Position numbers and translations under genes: made by a program
NCBI RefSeq assembly: GCF_026107455.2
Contig: NZ_JAPCHY010000005.1
Span: 186,001 to 250,000, forward strand
From: Xanthomonas chitinilytica
Lineage (GTDB): Bacteria > Pseudomonadota > Gammaproteobacteria > Xanthomonadales > Xanthomonadaceae
Direction of reading: 5' to 3'
Length of the DNA: 64,000 bases
Part shown: positions 1 through 9,110 of the stretch, in pieces
How positions within the stretch are numbered: position 1 is the stretch's first letter
Layout of the letters: every line of letters starts with the position of its first letter
Notes under the pieces: generated by a model
Databases searched by the model: none
The model's input: only the letters and a program-made list of their open reading frames with translations
What the model was told of the DNA's origin: nothing

Positions 1-1587
1 GGCGTGCAGGGCAAGGACCTGGGCGAGCGCGGCGCGCTCAAGCCCGAGGACGTGAAGTGGCGCGACGAGATCCCGGAAGGCAAGCTCGACCTGCTGGTCA
101 CGCTGGACTTCCGCATGTGCACCACCGCGCTGTATTCGGATGTGGTGCTGCCCACCGCCACCTGGTACGAGAAGAACGACCTCAACACCTCGGACATGCA
201 CCCGTTCATCCACCCGCTGTCCAAGGCGGTGGACCCGGCCTGGGAGTCGCGCAGCGACTGGGACATCTTCAAGGGCGTGGCGCAGTCGCTCAGCGCGATG
301 GCGCCGGGCGTGCTCGGCGTGGAGAAGGACGTGGTGCTGACCCCGGTGCTGCACGACACCCCCGGGGAGCTGGCAATGCCGCTGGGCGTGCAGGACTGGA
401 AGAAGGGCGAGTGCGAGCCGATCCCCGGCAAGACCATGCCGTCGATCACGGTGGTCGAGCGCGACTACCCGAACCTGTACCGGAAGTTCACCTCGCTGGG
501 CCCGCTGCTGGACCAGCAGGGCAACGGTGGCAAGGGCATGAACTGGGACACGAAGGACGAGGTCGCCTTCCTGGGCGATCTCAACCGCCGCGTGCTGGAG
601 CATGGCGTCAGCCAGGGGCGTCCGAACATCGATACCGCCATCGACGCCTGCGAGGTGATCCTGCACCTGGCACCGGAAACCAACGGCCATGTCGCGGTCA
701 AGGCATGGGAGTCGCTGGGCACGTTCACCGGCCGCGACCACACCCACCTGGCGGTCGGCAAGGAGCACGAGGCGATCCGTTTCCGCGATATCCAGGCGCA
801 GCCGCGCAAGATCATCTCCTCGCCGATCTGGTCGGGGCTGGAGGACGAGCACGTCAGCTACAACGCCTGCTACACCAACGTGCACGAACTGATCCCGTGG
901 CGCACGGTCACCGGCCGCCAGCAGTTCTACCAGGACCACGAGTGGATGATCGCCTTCGGCGAAGGCTTCATGAGCTACCGCCCGCCGGTCGACACCAAGA
1001 CCATCGAGCCGTTGCACAACAAGCGCGGCAACGGCAACAAGGAGATCGTGCTGAACTGGATCACCCCGCACCAGAAGTGGGGCATCCACAGCACCTACAG
1101 CGACAACCTGATCATGCAGACGCTGTCGCGCGGCGGCCCGATCGTGTGGCTGAGCGAGACCGACGCGCGCGAGGCCGGGATCGAGGACAACGACTGGATC
1201 GAGCTGTTCAACGTCAACGGCGCCATCGCCGCGCGTGCGGTGGTCAGCCAGCGGGTGATGGCCGGCATGGCGATGATGTACCACGCCCAGGAACGCATCC
1301 TCAACGTGCCCGGCTCGGAGATCACCGGCACCCGCGGCGGCATCCACAACTCGGTCACGCGGGTGGTGCTCAAGCCCACGCACATGATCGGCGGCTACGC
1401 GCAGCTGGCCTACGGCTTCAATTACTACGGGACCTGCGGCACCAATCGCGACGAGTTCGTGGTGGTACGCAAGATGGACAGGATCGATTGGTTGGATGGC
1501 GAAGCACAGGGAGGTGCGAGTGCCGCGGGTGCGGGACGCGCGGGTGCGGCCGAAGCCGCGCCGGCTTCCGCCAAGGAGGTGGTGTGA
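1..1587 (+). CDS. narG: Respiratory nitrate reductase alpha subunit, C-terminal part
   Basis: The reading frame is open from the first base, so the gene starts before the window. About 528 residues are present, against roughly 1,250 in a full NarG. NarG is the Mo-bisMGD catalytic subunit that reduces nitrate to nitrite on the cytoplasmic face of the membrane. The segment TTALYSDVVLPTATWYEK and the C-terminal molybdopterin dinucleotide-binding region (RGGIHNSVTRVV, GYAQLAYGFNYYG) are typical of the family. The last ~25 residues are an Ala/Gly-rich tail (around AGAGRAGAAEAAPASAKE) that looks dispensable. The stop TGA shares bases with the narH start (ATGA), so the genes are translationally coupled. 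Identification is firm because narHJI follow in canonical order. Confidence 0.97.
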   Translation, partial: GVQGKDLGERGALKPEDVKWRDEIPEGKLDLLVTLDFRMCTTALYSDVVLPTATWYEKNDLNTSDMHPFIHPLSKAVDPAWESRSDWDIFKGVAQSLSAMAPGVLGVEKDVVLTPVLHDTPGELAMPLGVQDWKKGECEPIPGKTMPSITVVERDYPNLYRKFTSLGPLLDQQGNGGKGMNWDTKDEVAFLGDLNRRVLEHGVSQGRPNIDTAIDACEVILHLAPETNGHVAVKAWESLGTFTGRDHTHLAVGKEHEAIRFRDIQAQPRKIISSPIWSGLEDEHVSYNACYTNVHELIPWRTVTGRQQFYQDHEWMIAFGEGFMSYRPPVDTKTIEPLHNKRGNGNKEIVLNWITPHQKWGIHSTYSDNLIMQTLSRGGPIVWLSETDAREAGIEDNDWIELFNVNGAIAARAVVSQRVMAGMAMMYHAQERILNVPGSEITGTRGGIHNSVTRVVLKPTHMIGGYAQLAYGFNYYGTCGTNRDEFVVVRKMDRIDWLDGEAQGGASAAGAGRAGAAEAAPASAKEVV

Positions 1588-3125
1588 TGAAGGTCCGTGC
1601 CCAGATTGCGATGGTGTTGAACCTGGACAAGTGCATCGGCTGCCACACCTGCTCGATCACCTGCAAGAACGTATGGACCTCGCGCGAAGGCGTCGAGTAC
1701 GCCTGGTTCAACAACGTCGAGACCAAGCCCGGCATCGGCTACCCGAAGGAATGGGAGAACCAGGACAAGTGGAACGGCGGCTGGGTGCGTACCGGCTCCG
1801 GCAAGCTGATGCCGCGCGCCGGCGGCCGCTGGCGGATGCTGGCCAAGATCTTCGCCAATCCCGACCTGCCGCAGATCGACGACTACTACGAGCCGTTCGA
1901 CTTCGACTACCAGCACCTGCACAAGGCGCCGGAGCTCAAGCACCAGCCGACCGCGCGCCCGCGCTCGCTGATCAGCGGCCAGCGCATGCAGAAGATCGAA
2001 TGGGGCCCGAACTGGGAGGAGATCCTCGGTACCGAGTTCGCCAAGCGCGCCAAGGACCGCAACTTCGACAACGTGCAGAAGGAAATCTACGGCGAGTTCG
2101 AGAAGACCTTCATGATGTACCTGCCGCGCCTGTGCGAGCACTGCCTCAACCCGGCGTGCGTGTCGGCGTGCCCGTCCGGCGCGATCTACAAGCGCGAGGA
2201 GGACGGCATCGTGCTGATCGACCAGGACAAGTGCCGCGGCTGGCGCATGTGCGTGTCGGCCTGCCCGTACAAGAAGATCTACTACAACTGGAAGAGCGGC
2301 AAGTCGGAGAAGTGCATCTTCTGCTACCCGCGCATCGAGATGGGCGAGCCCACCGTGTGCTCGGAAACCTGCGTCGGCCGCATCCGCTACCTGGGGGTGA
2401 TGCTGTACGACGCCGACCGCATCGAGGCCGCCGCCTCGGTGCCGGCCGAGCAGGACCTGTACCAGGCCCACCTGGACATCTTCCTGGATCCGTTCGACCC
2501 GGAGGTGATCGCCGCCGCGCGCAAGGAAGGCATCCCCGACAGCTGGCTGGAAGCGGCCAAGGCCTCGCCGGTCTACAAGCTGGCCATCGACTGGAAGCTG
2601 GCGCTGCCGCTGCACCCGGAATACCGCACGCTGCCGATGGTGTGGTACGTGCCGCCGCTGTCGCCGATCCAGTCCGCCGCCGAGCGCGGCCGCGTGGGCA
2701 TGAACGGCGAGTTGCCGGACGTGGCCTCGCTGCGCATCCCCGTGCGCTACCTGGCCAACCTGCTCACCGCCGGCGACGAGAAGCCGATCGTCACCGCGCT
2801 GGAGCGGCTGATGGCGATGCGCGCCTGGCGTCGCGCGCTCAACGTCGACGGCGTGGAGGACCACGCGGTGCTGCAGCAGGCCGGGCTGACCGCGGCGCAG
2901 GCCGAGGAGATGTACCGCTACCTGGCCATCGCCAACTACGAGGACCGCTTCGTGATCCCGAGCGCGCACCGCGAGTACGCCAACGACGCCTTCGGCGAAC
3001 GCGGCGGCTGCGGCTTCACCTTCGGCGACGGTTGCCACGGCAGCAGCCCGGCCGACCTGTTCGGCCAGCGCAAGACCACCACGTTCGCGGTGCAGCCGCG
3101 GCGCAAGCCGGAGGTGGTCGAATGA
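1587..3125 (+). CDS. narH: Respiratory nitrate reductase beta subunit (iron-sulfur protein)
   Basis: NarH carries electrons from the NarI hemes to NarG through one [3Fe-4S] and three [4Fe-4S] clusters. The 512-residue product has the expected cysteine groups: CIGCHTCSITC near residue 16, then CEHCLNPACVSAC, CRGWRMCVSACPYKK and CIFCYPRIEMGEPTVCSETC between about residues 180 and 270. The CxxW in CRGW is the position where NarH replaces a cysteine and binds a 3Fe cluster. Length matches the family (about 510). It overlaps narG by one base and narJ by four bases, so the operon is tightly coupled. Confidence 0.98.
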   Translation: MKVRAQIAMVLNLDKCIGCHTCSITCKNVWTSREGVEYAWFNNVETKPGIGYPKEWENQDKWNGGWVRTGSGKLMPRAGGRWRMLAKIFANPDLPQIDDYYEPFDFDYQHLHKAPELKHQPTARPRSLISGQRMQKIEWGPNWEEILGTEFAKRAKDRNFDNVQKEIYGEFEKTFMMYLPRLCEHCLNPACVSACPSGAIYKREEDGIVLIDQDKCRGWRMCVSACPYKKIYYNWKSGKSEKCIFCYPRIEMGEPTVCSETCVGRIRYLGVMLYDADRIEAAASVPAEQDLYQAHLDIFLDPFDPEVIAAARKEGIPDSWLEAAKASPVYKLAIDWKLALPLHPEYRTLPMVWYVPPLSPIQSAAERGRVGMNGELPDVASLRIPVRYLANLLTAGDEKPIVTALERLMAMRAWRRALNVDGVEDHAVLQQAGLTAAQAEEMYRYLAIANYEDRFVIPSAHREYANDAFGERGGCGFTFGDGCHGSSPADLFGQRKTTTFAVQPRRKPEVVE

Positions 3126-3805
3126 GCCTGTTGAAGCTGGTGGGGGTGCTGCTGGACTATCCCCGCGACGAGATGTGGGAGCACCGCGACGAACTGCTCG
3201 CCGCGGCCGACCACCCGGCGCTGCCCAAGCATCGCCGCGCCGACCTGGCGCGGTTCGTGCGGGGGCTGCTGGATGGCGACCCGCTGCAGGCCCAGGACGA
3301 CTGGCTGTCGCTGTTCGACCGCGGCCGCTCGATGAGCCTGCTGTTGTTCGAACACATCCACGGCGAATCGCGCGACCGCGGCCAGGCGATGGTGGACCTG
3401 ATCGACGCGTACCGTCGCAACGGTTTCGAACTGGACGCGCGCGAACTGCCGGACTACCTGCCGCTGGTGCTCGAGTACCTGCAGCAGCGGCCACAGGAGG
3501 AGGCGCGCGACTGGCTGCAGCACGTGGCCCATATCGTCGCGCTGCTGGCCGCGCGCGCCGAAGAACGCAGGAGCCCGTACGCGCTGCTGTTCACGATCCT
3601 GCTCGAATACGCCGACGGCAAGGTCAACCTGGAGGTGATGCGCGAGCGCGCCGCCCAGGAGCCGCGCGACGACACTCCCGAGGTCATGGACCGGTTGTGG
3701 GAGGAGGAGGCGGTGCGCTTCGGTGCCGAAGCGCCCGACGAGAACTGCTCCCCGCCGACCCGCTCCCCCGCACGCCCCGCCGCAGCCAGACAGGTGCAGC
3801 CATGA
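3122..3805 (+). CDS. narJ: Nitrate reductase molybdenum cofactor assembly chaperone
   Basis: NarJ is a cytoplasmic system-specific chaperone that binds NarG and allows Mo cofactor insertion before membrane docking; it is not part of the final enzyme. The 227-residue protein has the NarJ/TorD-type helical fold signature: LLDYPRDEMWEH at the N-terminus, SLLLFEHIHGESRDRGQAMVD near residues 70-90, and ELPDYLPLVLEYL near 105. The C-terminus is a proline/alanine-rich tail. It overlaps narH by four bases and narI by four bases. Confidence 0.97.
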   Translation: MSLLKLVGVLLDYPRDEMWEHRDELLAAADHPALPKHRRADLARFVRGLLDGDPLQAQDDWLSLFDRGRSMSLLLFEHIHGESRDRGQAMVDLIDAYRRNGFELDARELPDYLPLVLEYLQQRPQEEARDWLQHVAHIVALLAARAEERRSPYALLFTILLEYADGKVNLEVMRERAAQEPRDDTPEVMDRLWEEEAVRFGAEAPDENCSPPTRSPARPAAARQVQP

Positions 3806-4512
3806 AGCACTACCTCCACCAGTTCGCTTTCCAGATCTACCCCTACATCGCCCTGGCGGTGTTCTTCATCGGCAGTTGGGCGCGCTTCGACAAGTCGATG
3901 TACACCTGGCGCACCGGCTCCAGCCAGCTGTTGTCCGACCGCGGCATGCGCATCGGCAGCAACTGCTTCCACATCGGCATCCTGGCGATCCTGGGCGGCC
4001 ATCTGGTCGGCCTGCTGACCCCGCACTGGCTGTACGAACACTTCATCACCGCGCCGCAGAAGCAGTTGATGGCGATGGTGGTGGGCGGCCTGTTCGGGCT
4101 GCTGTGCCTGGTCGGCATCAGCATCCTGACGGCGCGCCGGCTGTTCAATCCGCGGGTGCGCGCCACCGGCACCCTGGGCGACACGCTGGTGCTGCTGCTG
4201 ATCTTCGTGCAGCTGCTGCTGGGGCTGTTGAGCATCTTCTATTCCGCCGGCCACATGGACGGCGGGGTGATGATCATGCTCGGCGAATGGGCGCAGCACA
4301 TCGTCACCTTCCGCTGGGGCGCGGCCGACTTCATCACCGACGTGTCGTGGGTCTACAAGCTGCACGTGTTCCTGGGCATGACCCTGTTCCTGGTGGCGCC
4401 GTTCACCCGCCTGGTGCACGTGTGGAGCATCCCGCTCAGCTACCTGTGGCGGCCCTACCAGGTGGTGCGTCGGCGCCAGGCCACGTTGGACTACGGCAGC
4501 AAGGAGCGGTGA
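3802..4512 (+). CDS. narI: Respiratory nitrate reductase gamma subunit (cytochrome b)
   Basis: NarI is the membrane anchor that oxidises quinol and holds two b-type hemes. The 236-residue product shows five hydrophobic segments and the expected histidines for heme ligation, one pair near residues 54-64 (HIGILAILGGH) and a second pair late in the protein (YKLHVFLGM ... FTRLVHVWS). The family motif RLVHVWSIPLSYLWRPYQVVRR closes the protein. The start ATG overlaps the narJ stop and its own stop overlaps the ppiC start. Confidence 0.97.
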   Translation: MKHYLHQFAFQIYPYIALAVFFIGSWARFDKSMYTWRTGSSQLLSDRGMRIGSNCFHIGILAILGGHLVGLLTPHWLYEHFITAPQKQLMAMVVGGLFGLLCLVGISILTARRLFNPRVRATGTLGDTLVLLLIFVQLLLGLLSIFYSAGHMDGGVMIMLGEWAQHIVTFRWGAADFITDVSWVYKLHVFLGMTLFLVAPFTRLVHVWSIPLSYLWRPYQVVRRRQATLDYGSKER

Positions 4513-5420
4513 TGAGCCCGGCCAGACCCGCGATGCGCACCCTGCCGATCACCATCATCGACTCGCAGCAGCCGGTGGCGCAGGAGGCGCACGCGCATCA
4601 TCACGACCACGCCGAGGACGGGCCGCGTTCGCTCGGGCAGCCGGCGCCCTGCCTGCTGTTCGTCGGCGACAGCGCGATCAGCGAGGCCGACATCGCCCGC
4701 GAGATGCAGTTCCACCGGGCGATGCGCCCGGAGCAGTCGCGGGCCGATGCCGCGCGCGCGCTGGTGGTGCGCGAACTGCTGCGGCGCGAGATCGAGCGCC
4801 TGGGGCTGGAGGCCGAAGCGCAGCCGGTGGGCAGCGAGTCGGCCGAGGAGGCGCAGATCCGGGTGCTGCTGGAACGCGAGATCGAGGACCGGGTGCCGGA
4901 CGAACAGGATTGCCGGCGCTACTTCGAACAGAACATCGAGCGCTTCCGCTCGCCCGACCGCATGCGCGTACGCCACATCCTGCTGGGGGCGGCTGCCGAC
5001 GACGTCGAGGGGCGCTTCCGCGCGCGCAGCGAGGGCGAGCGGTTGATCGCCGAGCTGAAGGAGAACCCGGTGCTGTTCGCCGATTTCGCCCTGCGCCATT
5101 CCGACTGCCCGTCGAAGACCGGGGGCGGCGAGCTGGGCTGGCTGCAGCGCGGGCAGACCACGCCCGAATTCGACCGCCAGCTGTTCCGGTTGCGGGCCGG
5201 GCTGGCCGCGTTCCCGGTGGAGTCGCGCTGGGGCTACCACGTGGTCTGCGTCGACGAGGTGGAGCCGGGGCAGCCGCAGACATTCGAGCAGGTGCGCCAG
5301 CAACTCTCGGACTACCTGGAGCTGCAGTCGCGCCAGCGCGAGCTGCAGCGCTACCTGCTGCTGTTGCAGGAGCGCTACGACGTCCGCGGCCTGGAGGAGA
5401 TCGAAGCGGCCGCGGACTGA
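4512..5420 (+). CDS. PpiC-type peptidyl-prolyl isomerase in the nar operon
   Basis: The product has 302 residues. A parvulin (PpiC/rotamase) domain spans about residues 155-255: RVRHILLG, FADFALRHSDCPSKTGGGELGWL and the terminal WGYHVVCVDEV block. The N-terminus has a His-rich stretch (AHAHHHDHAEDG) and an NifM/SurA-like helical region. No signal peptide is evident, so it is probably cytoplasmic and may help fold the reductase, as inferred for nar-linked nifM-like genes in other proteobacteria. It overlaps narI by one base and is therefore the fifth gene of the operon. The metal-binding role of the His patch is a guess. Confidence 0.9.
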   Translation: MSPARPAMRTLPITIIDSQQPVAQEAHAHHHDHAEDGPRSLGQPAPCLLFVGDSAISEADIAREMQFHRAMRPEQSRADAARALVVRELLRREIERLGLEAEAQPVGSESAEEAQIRVLLEREIEDRVPDEQDCRRYFEQNIERFRSPDRMRVRHILLGAAADDVEGRFRARSEGERLIAELKENPVLFADFALRHSDCPSKTGGGELGWLQRGQTTPEFDRQLFRLRAGLAAFPVESRWGYHVVCVDEVEPGQPQTFEQVRQQLSDYLELQSRQRELQRYLLLLQERYDVRGLEEIEAAAD

Positions 5421-5549
5421 CCGCCAGCATTGCATGCAGGACTTTCGCCGGAGGCTCCGCCGCGGGAGGGGAGGGGGCATCCGGCAATGGGCCGGGGCGG
5501 CGGTATCCGCGGACCGGCGACACACTCCCCCACAACTGGAAACACGACC

Positions 5550-6875
5550 ATGTCGGATCTTTCGCAGGTAAGCGGCGGCCAGCAGCAACGGGCGCTGTGG
5601 CTGAGCACGTTCGCCTTCACCATCTGTTTCGCAGTGTGGATGATCTTTTCGATCATCGGCATCCAGATCAAGCAGCAGCTCGGTCTCAACGACACCCAGT
5701 TCGGCCTGCTGATCGCCACCCCGGTGCTCAGCGGCTCGGTGCTGCGCATCTTCCTGGGCGTGTGGGCCGACCAGATCGGCGGCCGCAAGGTGCTGACGGC
5801 GGTGATGCTGTGCGGCGCCATCGCCACCTGGCTGCTCACCTACGCCCACACCTACATGCAGTTCCTGGTCGCGGCGCTGTTCGTCGGCATCGCCGGCAGC
5901 TCGTTCTCGGTGGGCGTGGCCTATGTCTCCAAGTGGTTCCCGGCTTCCAGGCAGGGCACCGCGCTGGGCATCTTCGGTGCCGGCAACATCGGCTCGGCGG
6001 TGACCAAGCTGCTGGCGCCGATGGTGATGGTGGCCGCCGGCTGGATGATGGTGGCCAAGCTGTGGGCGGTGGGCCTGGCGGTGACGGCGGTGCTGTTCTA
6101 CCTGTTCAGCCAGGAGGATCCGTCGCTGGCCGAGCGCCGCAAGTCCGGGGTCAAGCCGATGCCCTTCAGCGAGCAGATGGCGCCGCTGAAGAACCTGCAG
6201 GTGTGGCGCTTCTCGCTGTACTACTTCTTCGTGTTCGGCGGCTTCGTGGCGCTGGCGCTGTGGCTGCCGCGCTACCTGATCGGCGCCTACGGCATGGACG
6301 TGGCCACCGCCGGCGTGCTGGCGGCCTGCTATTCGATCCCGGCCAGCCTGTTCCGGGTGGTCGGCGGCTGGATGTCGGACCGGATGGGCGCACGCAAGGT
6401 GATGTACTGGACCTTCGGCGTGTCGGTGATCTGCACCTTCCTGCTGGCCTATCCGGACACCCAGTACATCGTGAAGGGCATCGAGGGCGACATCGCCTTC
6501 CACCTGGCGATCGGCGTGGTGCCGTTCACCGTGCTGGTGTTCGTGCTGGGTTTCTTCATGTCGCTGGGCAAGGCTGCCGTGTACAAGCACATTCCGGTGT
6601 ACTACCCGCAGTACGTCGGCTCGGTGGGCGGTGTGGTCGGCATGATCGGCGGGCTGGGCGGCTTCCTGCTGCCGATCGCCTTCGGCGCGCTCAACGACCT
6701 CACCGGCATCTGGACCAGCTGCTTCATGCTGCTGTTCGTGCTGGTGGCCTGTGCGCTGGTGTGGATGCACTTCGCGATCCGTCGCATGGAGCGCAGCCAT
6801 TTCCCGCAGATCGGCGGCGAGACCGACCTGCCGGAGATCATGCAGGCGGCGGCGAGCGAGCGCGGCCGGCGTTGA
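5550..6875 (+). CDS. narK: Nitrate/nitrite transporter, MFS family
   Basis: This 441-residue major facilitator moves nitrate in and nitrite out. About 12 membrane segments are visible, with the nitrate-porter signatures AGNIGSAV (near residue 145) and GGLGGFLLPIAFG (near 365), and the MFS loop WADQIGGRKVL near residue 71. The ATG at 5550 was chosen over an upstream in-frame start because MSDLSQ directly precedes the conserved region and the upstream extension is low-complexity. It lies 129 bases after ppiC with no terminator seen, so it may be cotranscribed. Its 3' end overlaps the convergent transporter gene by 38 bases. Confidence 0.95.
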   Translation: MSDLSQVSGGQQQRALWLSTFAFTICFAVWMIFSIIGIQIKQQLGLNDTQFGLLIATPVLSGSVLRIFLGVWADQIGGRKVLTAVMLCGAIATWLLTYAHTYMQFLVAALFVGIAGSSFSVGVAYVSKWFPASRQGTALGIFGAGNIGSAVTKLLAPMVMVAAGWMMVAKLWAVGLAVTAVLFYLFSQEDPSLAERRKSGVKPMPFSEQMAPLKNLQVWRFSLYYFFVFGGFVALALWLPRYLIGAYGMDVATAGVLAACYSIPASLFRVVGGWMSDRMGARKVMYWTFGVSVICTFLLAYPDTQYIVKGIEGDIAFHLAIGVVPFTVLVFVLGFFMSLGKAAVYKHIPVYYPQYVGSVGGVVGMIGGLGGFLLPIAFGALNDLTGIWTSCFMLLFVLVACALVWMHFAIRRMERSHFPQIGGETDLPEIMQAAASERGRR

Positions 6876-7917
6876 CCAGTGCCCGCCATGCGCGGCGCGA
6901 GGCGCCGAAGAAGGCGGCGCTCCAGGTGACCAGCGCCACGCACAGGAATACCACCGGCAGCGCCGCCAGGAAGGCGAAGTCCATCGCCAGCATCAGCTCG
7001 TGGGTGCTGGCGGCGTACATGCCCAGCGGGAACACCGCGCCCCAGTACAGCGGGTCGTACTGCAGCGGAAAGCGCTTGTAGAAATGGCGCCAGATGCCCA
7101 GCACCAGCAGCATCGGGATCCACCAGGTGCCGGTGGCCCAGTAGAACACCGTGAATCCCTTGAGGAAGGGCAGCAGCGACAGCAGGAACGGCGCCTGGCC
7201 GGCGTTGACGATCAGCAGCGAACCGGCCAGCGTCGAGATCGCCATCGCGCCCATGTTGATCCAGTACGGCGGCGACAGGTCGTCGGGCCGGAAGCGGAAG
7301 AAGGTGTAGCGGTAGAAGATCAGCGACATCATCCAGATGTAGAGCATTCCGCCCCACAGCCACATCGACAGCGCGAAGAAATTCATCTCCAGCTTCCACG
7401 GCTGGCCGATGCGCGCGGCCAGCAGCGCACTGAGCACGGTCACCGACTGGGTGGCCACCACCGCCAGCAGCCAGCCGCCGTTGATCCCGCGGTCCAGCGG
7501 CGGGTTGTTCTCCTTGATGGTGAGGATGGTGAAGATTGCATAGGTGAACAGCAGCCACAGCACCACCGCCAGCCCCCACAACGCCATCCCCAGCGCCAGG
7601 TTGCCGGTCAGCAGCAGGCACTGGCTGCCGAACACGCCGGTGGCGGCGACCACGGTGAAGTAACCCGGTCCACGCAGGTGGTCGCCGAGGTCGGCGGCCA
7701 CCGCGCGCGGATGGCGCTTCAGCCGCAGCAGGTACAGCACCCACAGCAGCGGGTACAGCAGCGTATTGAGCGCGAACAGCGACCGCGACAGCCATTCCAC
7801 GCCGAGCATGTGGCTGGCGATGGAGATGATGCCGGTAGCCATGACCATGCCGAAGTACGCCGGCGACAGGCCTTCCAGGGCAGAGGCAGAGGCAGGGGCG
7901 GACGGGGCGGTGGGCAT
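6838..7917 (-). CDS. TDT-family (TehA/SLAC1-like) membrane transporter
   Basis: The 359-residue product has about ten hydrophobic segments and opens with the TDT signature LSPAYFGMVMATGIISIASH. Members of this family export or channel anions (tellurite-resistance/dicarboxylate transporters, SLAC1-like channels); the substrate here is unknown. The ATG at 7917 was chosen over a start further upstream because the residues before it are not membrane-like and lie over the modE promoter region. It is convergent with narK and divergent from modE, a context that suggests a link with anaerobic or nitrate metabolism, which is inference only. Confidence 0.88.
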   Translation of the reverse strand: MPTAPSAPASASALEGLSPAYFGMVMATGIISIASHMLGVEWLSRSLFALNTLLYPLLWVLYLLRLKRHPRAVAADLGDHLRGPGYFTVVAATGVFGSQCLLLTGNLALGMALWGLAVVLWLLFTYAIFTILTIKENNPPLDRGINGGWLLAVVATQSVTVLSALLAARIGQPWKLEMNFFALSMWLWGGMLYIWMMSLIFYRYTFFRFRPDDLSPPYWINMGAMAISTLAGSLLIVNAGQAPFLLSLLPFLKGFTVFYWATGTWWIPMLLVLGIWRHFYKRFPLQYDPLYWGAVFPLGMYAASTHELMLAMDFAFLAALPVVFLCVALVTWSAAFFGASRRAWRALVNAGRARSPPPA

Positions 7918-8078
7918 CGACCTTTCCTTCGCTGCGGCAGTACGGCGATGGTGGCATATGCGGCGTGGCGGGGCCGCCGGCCGGATGCGGCAACCCTGCC
8001 GTGGGGCGACTAAGATCAACGGGTGTCGCAGCCCGGCATCGCCGGGGCAGCCGGCGACATCGAATCCAGGAACCGCAG

Positions 8079-8873
8079 ATGCCAGACACCACCCTCCAGA
8101 ACCTGCAGCCGTTGATCGACCTGCGCGGCAACGGCACCAGCCTCACCCCGGCGCGTGCGCGGCTGCTGGAGGCGCTGGCGCAGCACGGTTCGATCAGCGC
8201 CGCCGCGCGCGCGGTGGGCATGAGCTACAAGGGCGCGTGGGATGCGATCACCGCGCTGAATTCGCTGGTGGGCAGCCCGTTGGTGGTGGCCGAGACCGGC
8301 GGCGTGGGCGGCGGTGGCGCGCACCTGACCAGGACCGGGCAGCGGGTGCTGGCCTTCCACCGCGCCCTGGGCGCGCTGCAGCAGCGGGTACTTTCCGGTG
8401 CCGGCGACCTCGACCTCGATCAACTCCTCAAACGGATGGACAACCTCATGCTCAGGACCAGCGCACGCAACCAGTACGAAGGCACCGTCAGCGCCCTGCA
8501 GCGCGGTGCGGTCAACAGCGAGGTCACCCTGGCATTGCCGGGCGGCGACCAGGTGGTGGCGGTCATCACCAACCACAGCGTCGACGAACTGGGACTGGCG
8601 GTCGGTGGCAGCGCGGTGGCGCTGATCAAGGCTTCCTTCGTGCTGCTGGCCGCCGATGGCGTGCGCAGCAGCGCCCGCAACGCCTTGCCCGGCGTGGTGG
8701 TGGCATGCCGCAAGGGAGCGGTGAATGCCGAGGTGGAGCTGGAACTGAGGGCCGGGCTGCGGCTGGTGGCCACCATCACCAACGAGAGCGTGGATGCGCT
8801 GGGGGTGAAGGAGGGGGCGCGGCTGACGGCGCTGGTGAAGGCGTCGCAGGTGATCCTGGCGGTGGCGGCCTGA
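8079..8873 (+). CDS. modE: Molybdate-responsive transcriptional regulator
   Basis: ModE senses molybdate and controls Mo uptake and molybdoenzyme genes. The 264-residue protein has an N-terminal winged helix (LLEALAQHGSISAAARAVGMSYKGAW, residues ~24-50) and two tandem C-terminal Mop (TOBE) domains, starting near SARNQYEGTVSAL and SSARNALPGVVVACR. The ATG at 8079 follows a CAGGAA ribosome-binding site. A TAAGAT element at 8011-8016 could be its -10. Its position beside narGHJI fits: nitrate reductase needs molybdenum cofactor. No molybdate transporter genes are in the window. Confidence 0.95.
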   Translation: MPDTTLQNLQPLIDLRGNGTSLTPARARLLEALAQHGSISAAARAVGMSYKGAWDAITALNSLVGSPLVVAETGGVGGGGAHLTRTGQRVLAFHRALGALQQRVLSGAGDLDLDQLLKRMDNLMLRTSARNQYEGTVSALQRGAVNSEVTLALPGGDQVVAVITNHSVDELGLAVGGSAVALIKASFVLLAADGVRSSARNALPGVVVACRKGAVNAEVELELRAGLRLVATITNESVDALGVKEGARLTALVKASQVILAVAA

Positions 8874-8992
8874 GGGCCGCTTGCGGTCTTGCGGGAGCCT
8901 GGCCGGCGGGCGTTTTTTCCATGCCCGCACCGCCTGCTTTCATGGCCGATGGTAGGCAGCGGTTGCGGGGATACACCCACGATCATCATGCA

Positions 8993-9090
<98 letters not shown>

Positions 9091-9110
9091 ATTTTGATCT
9101 TCCCCTGCCG

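Noticed and set aside
57-1586. Open frame over narG in another phase continuing into narH
   Set aside because: It is Arg/Gly/His-rich shadow sequence in GC-rich DNA; only the part from 1587 is real (narH).
1425-3494. Long minus-strand frame opposite narH/narJ
   Set aside because: Antisense shadow of firmly identified genes, with biased composition and no family motif.
5421-5549. FNR site before narK
   Set aside because: No TTGAT-N4-ATCAA-like sequence was found in the 129-base gap; narK is more likely served from upstream of narG.
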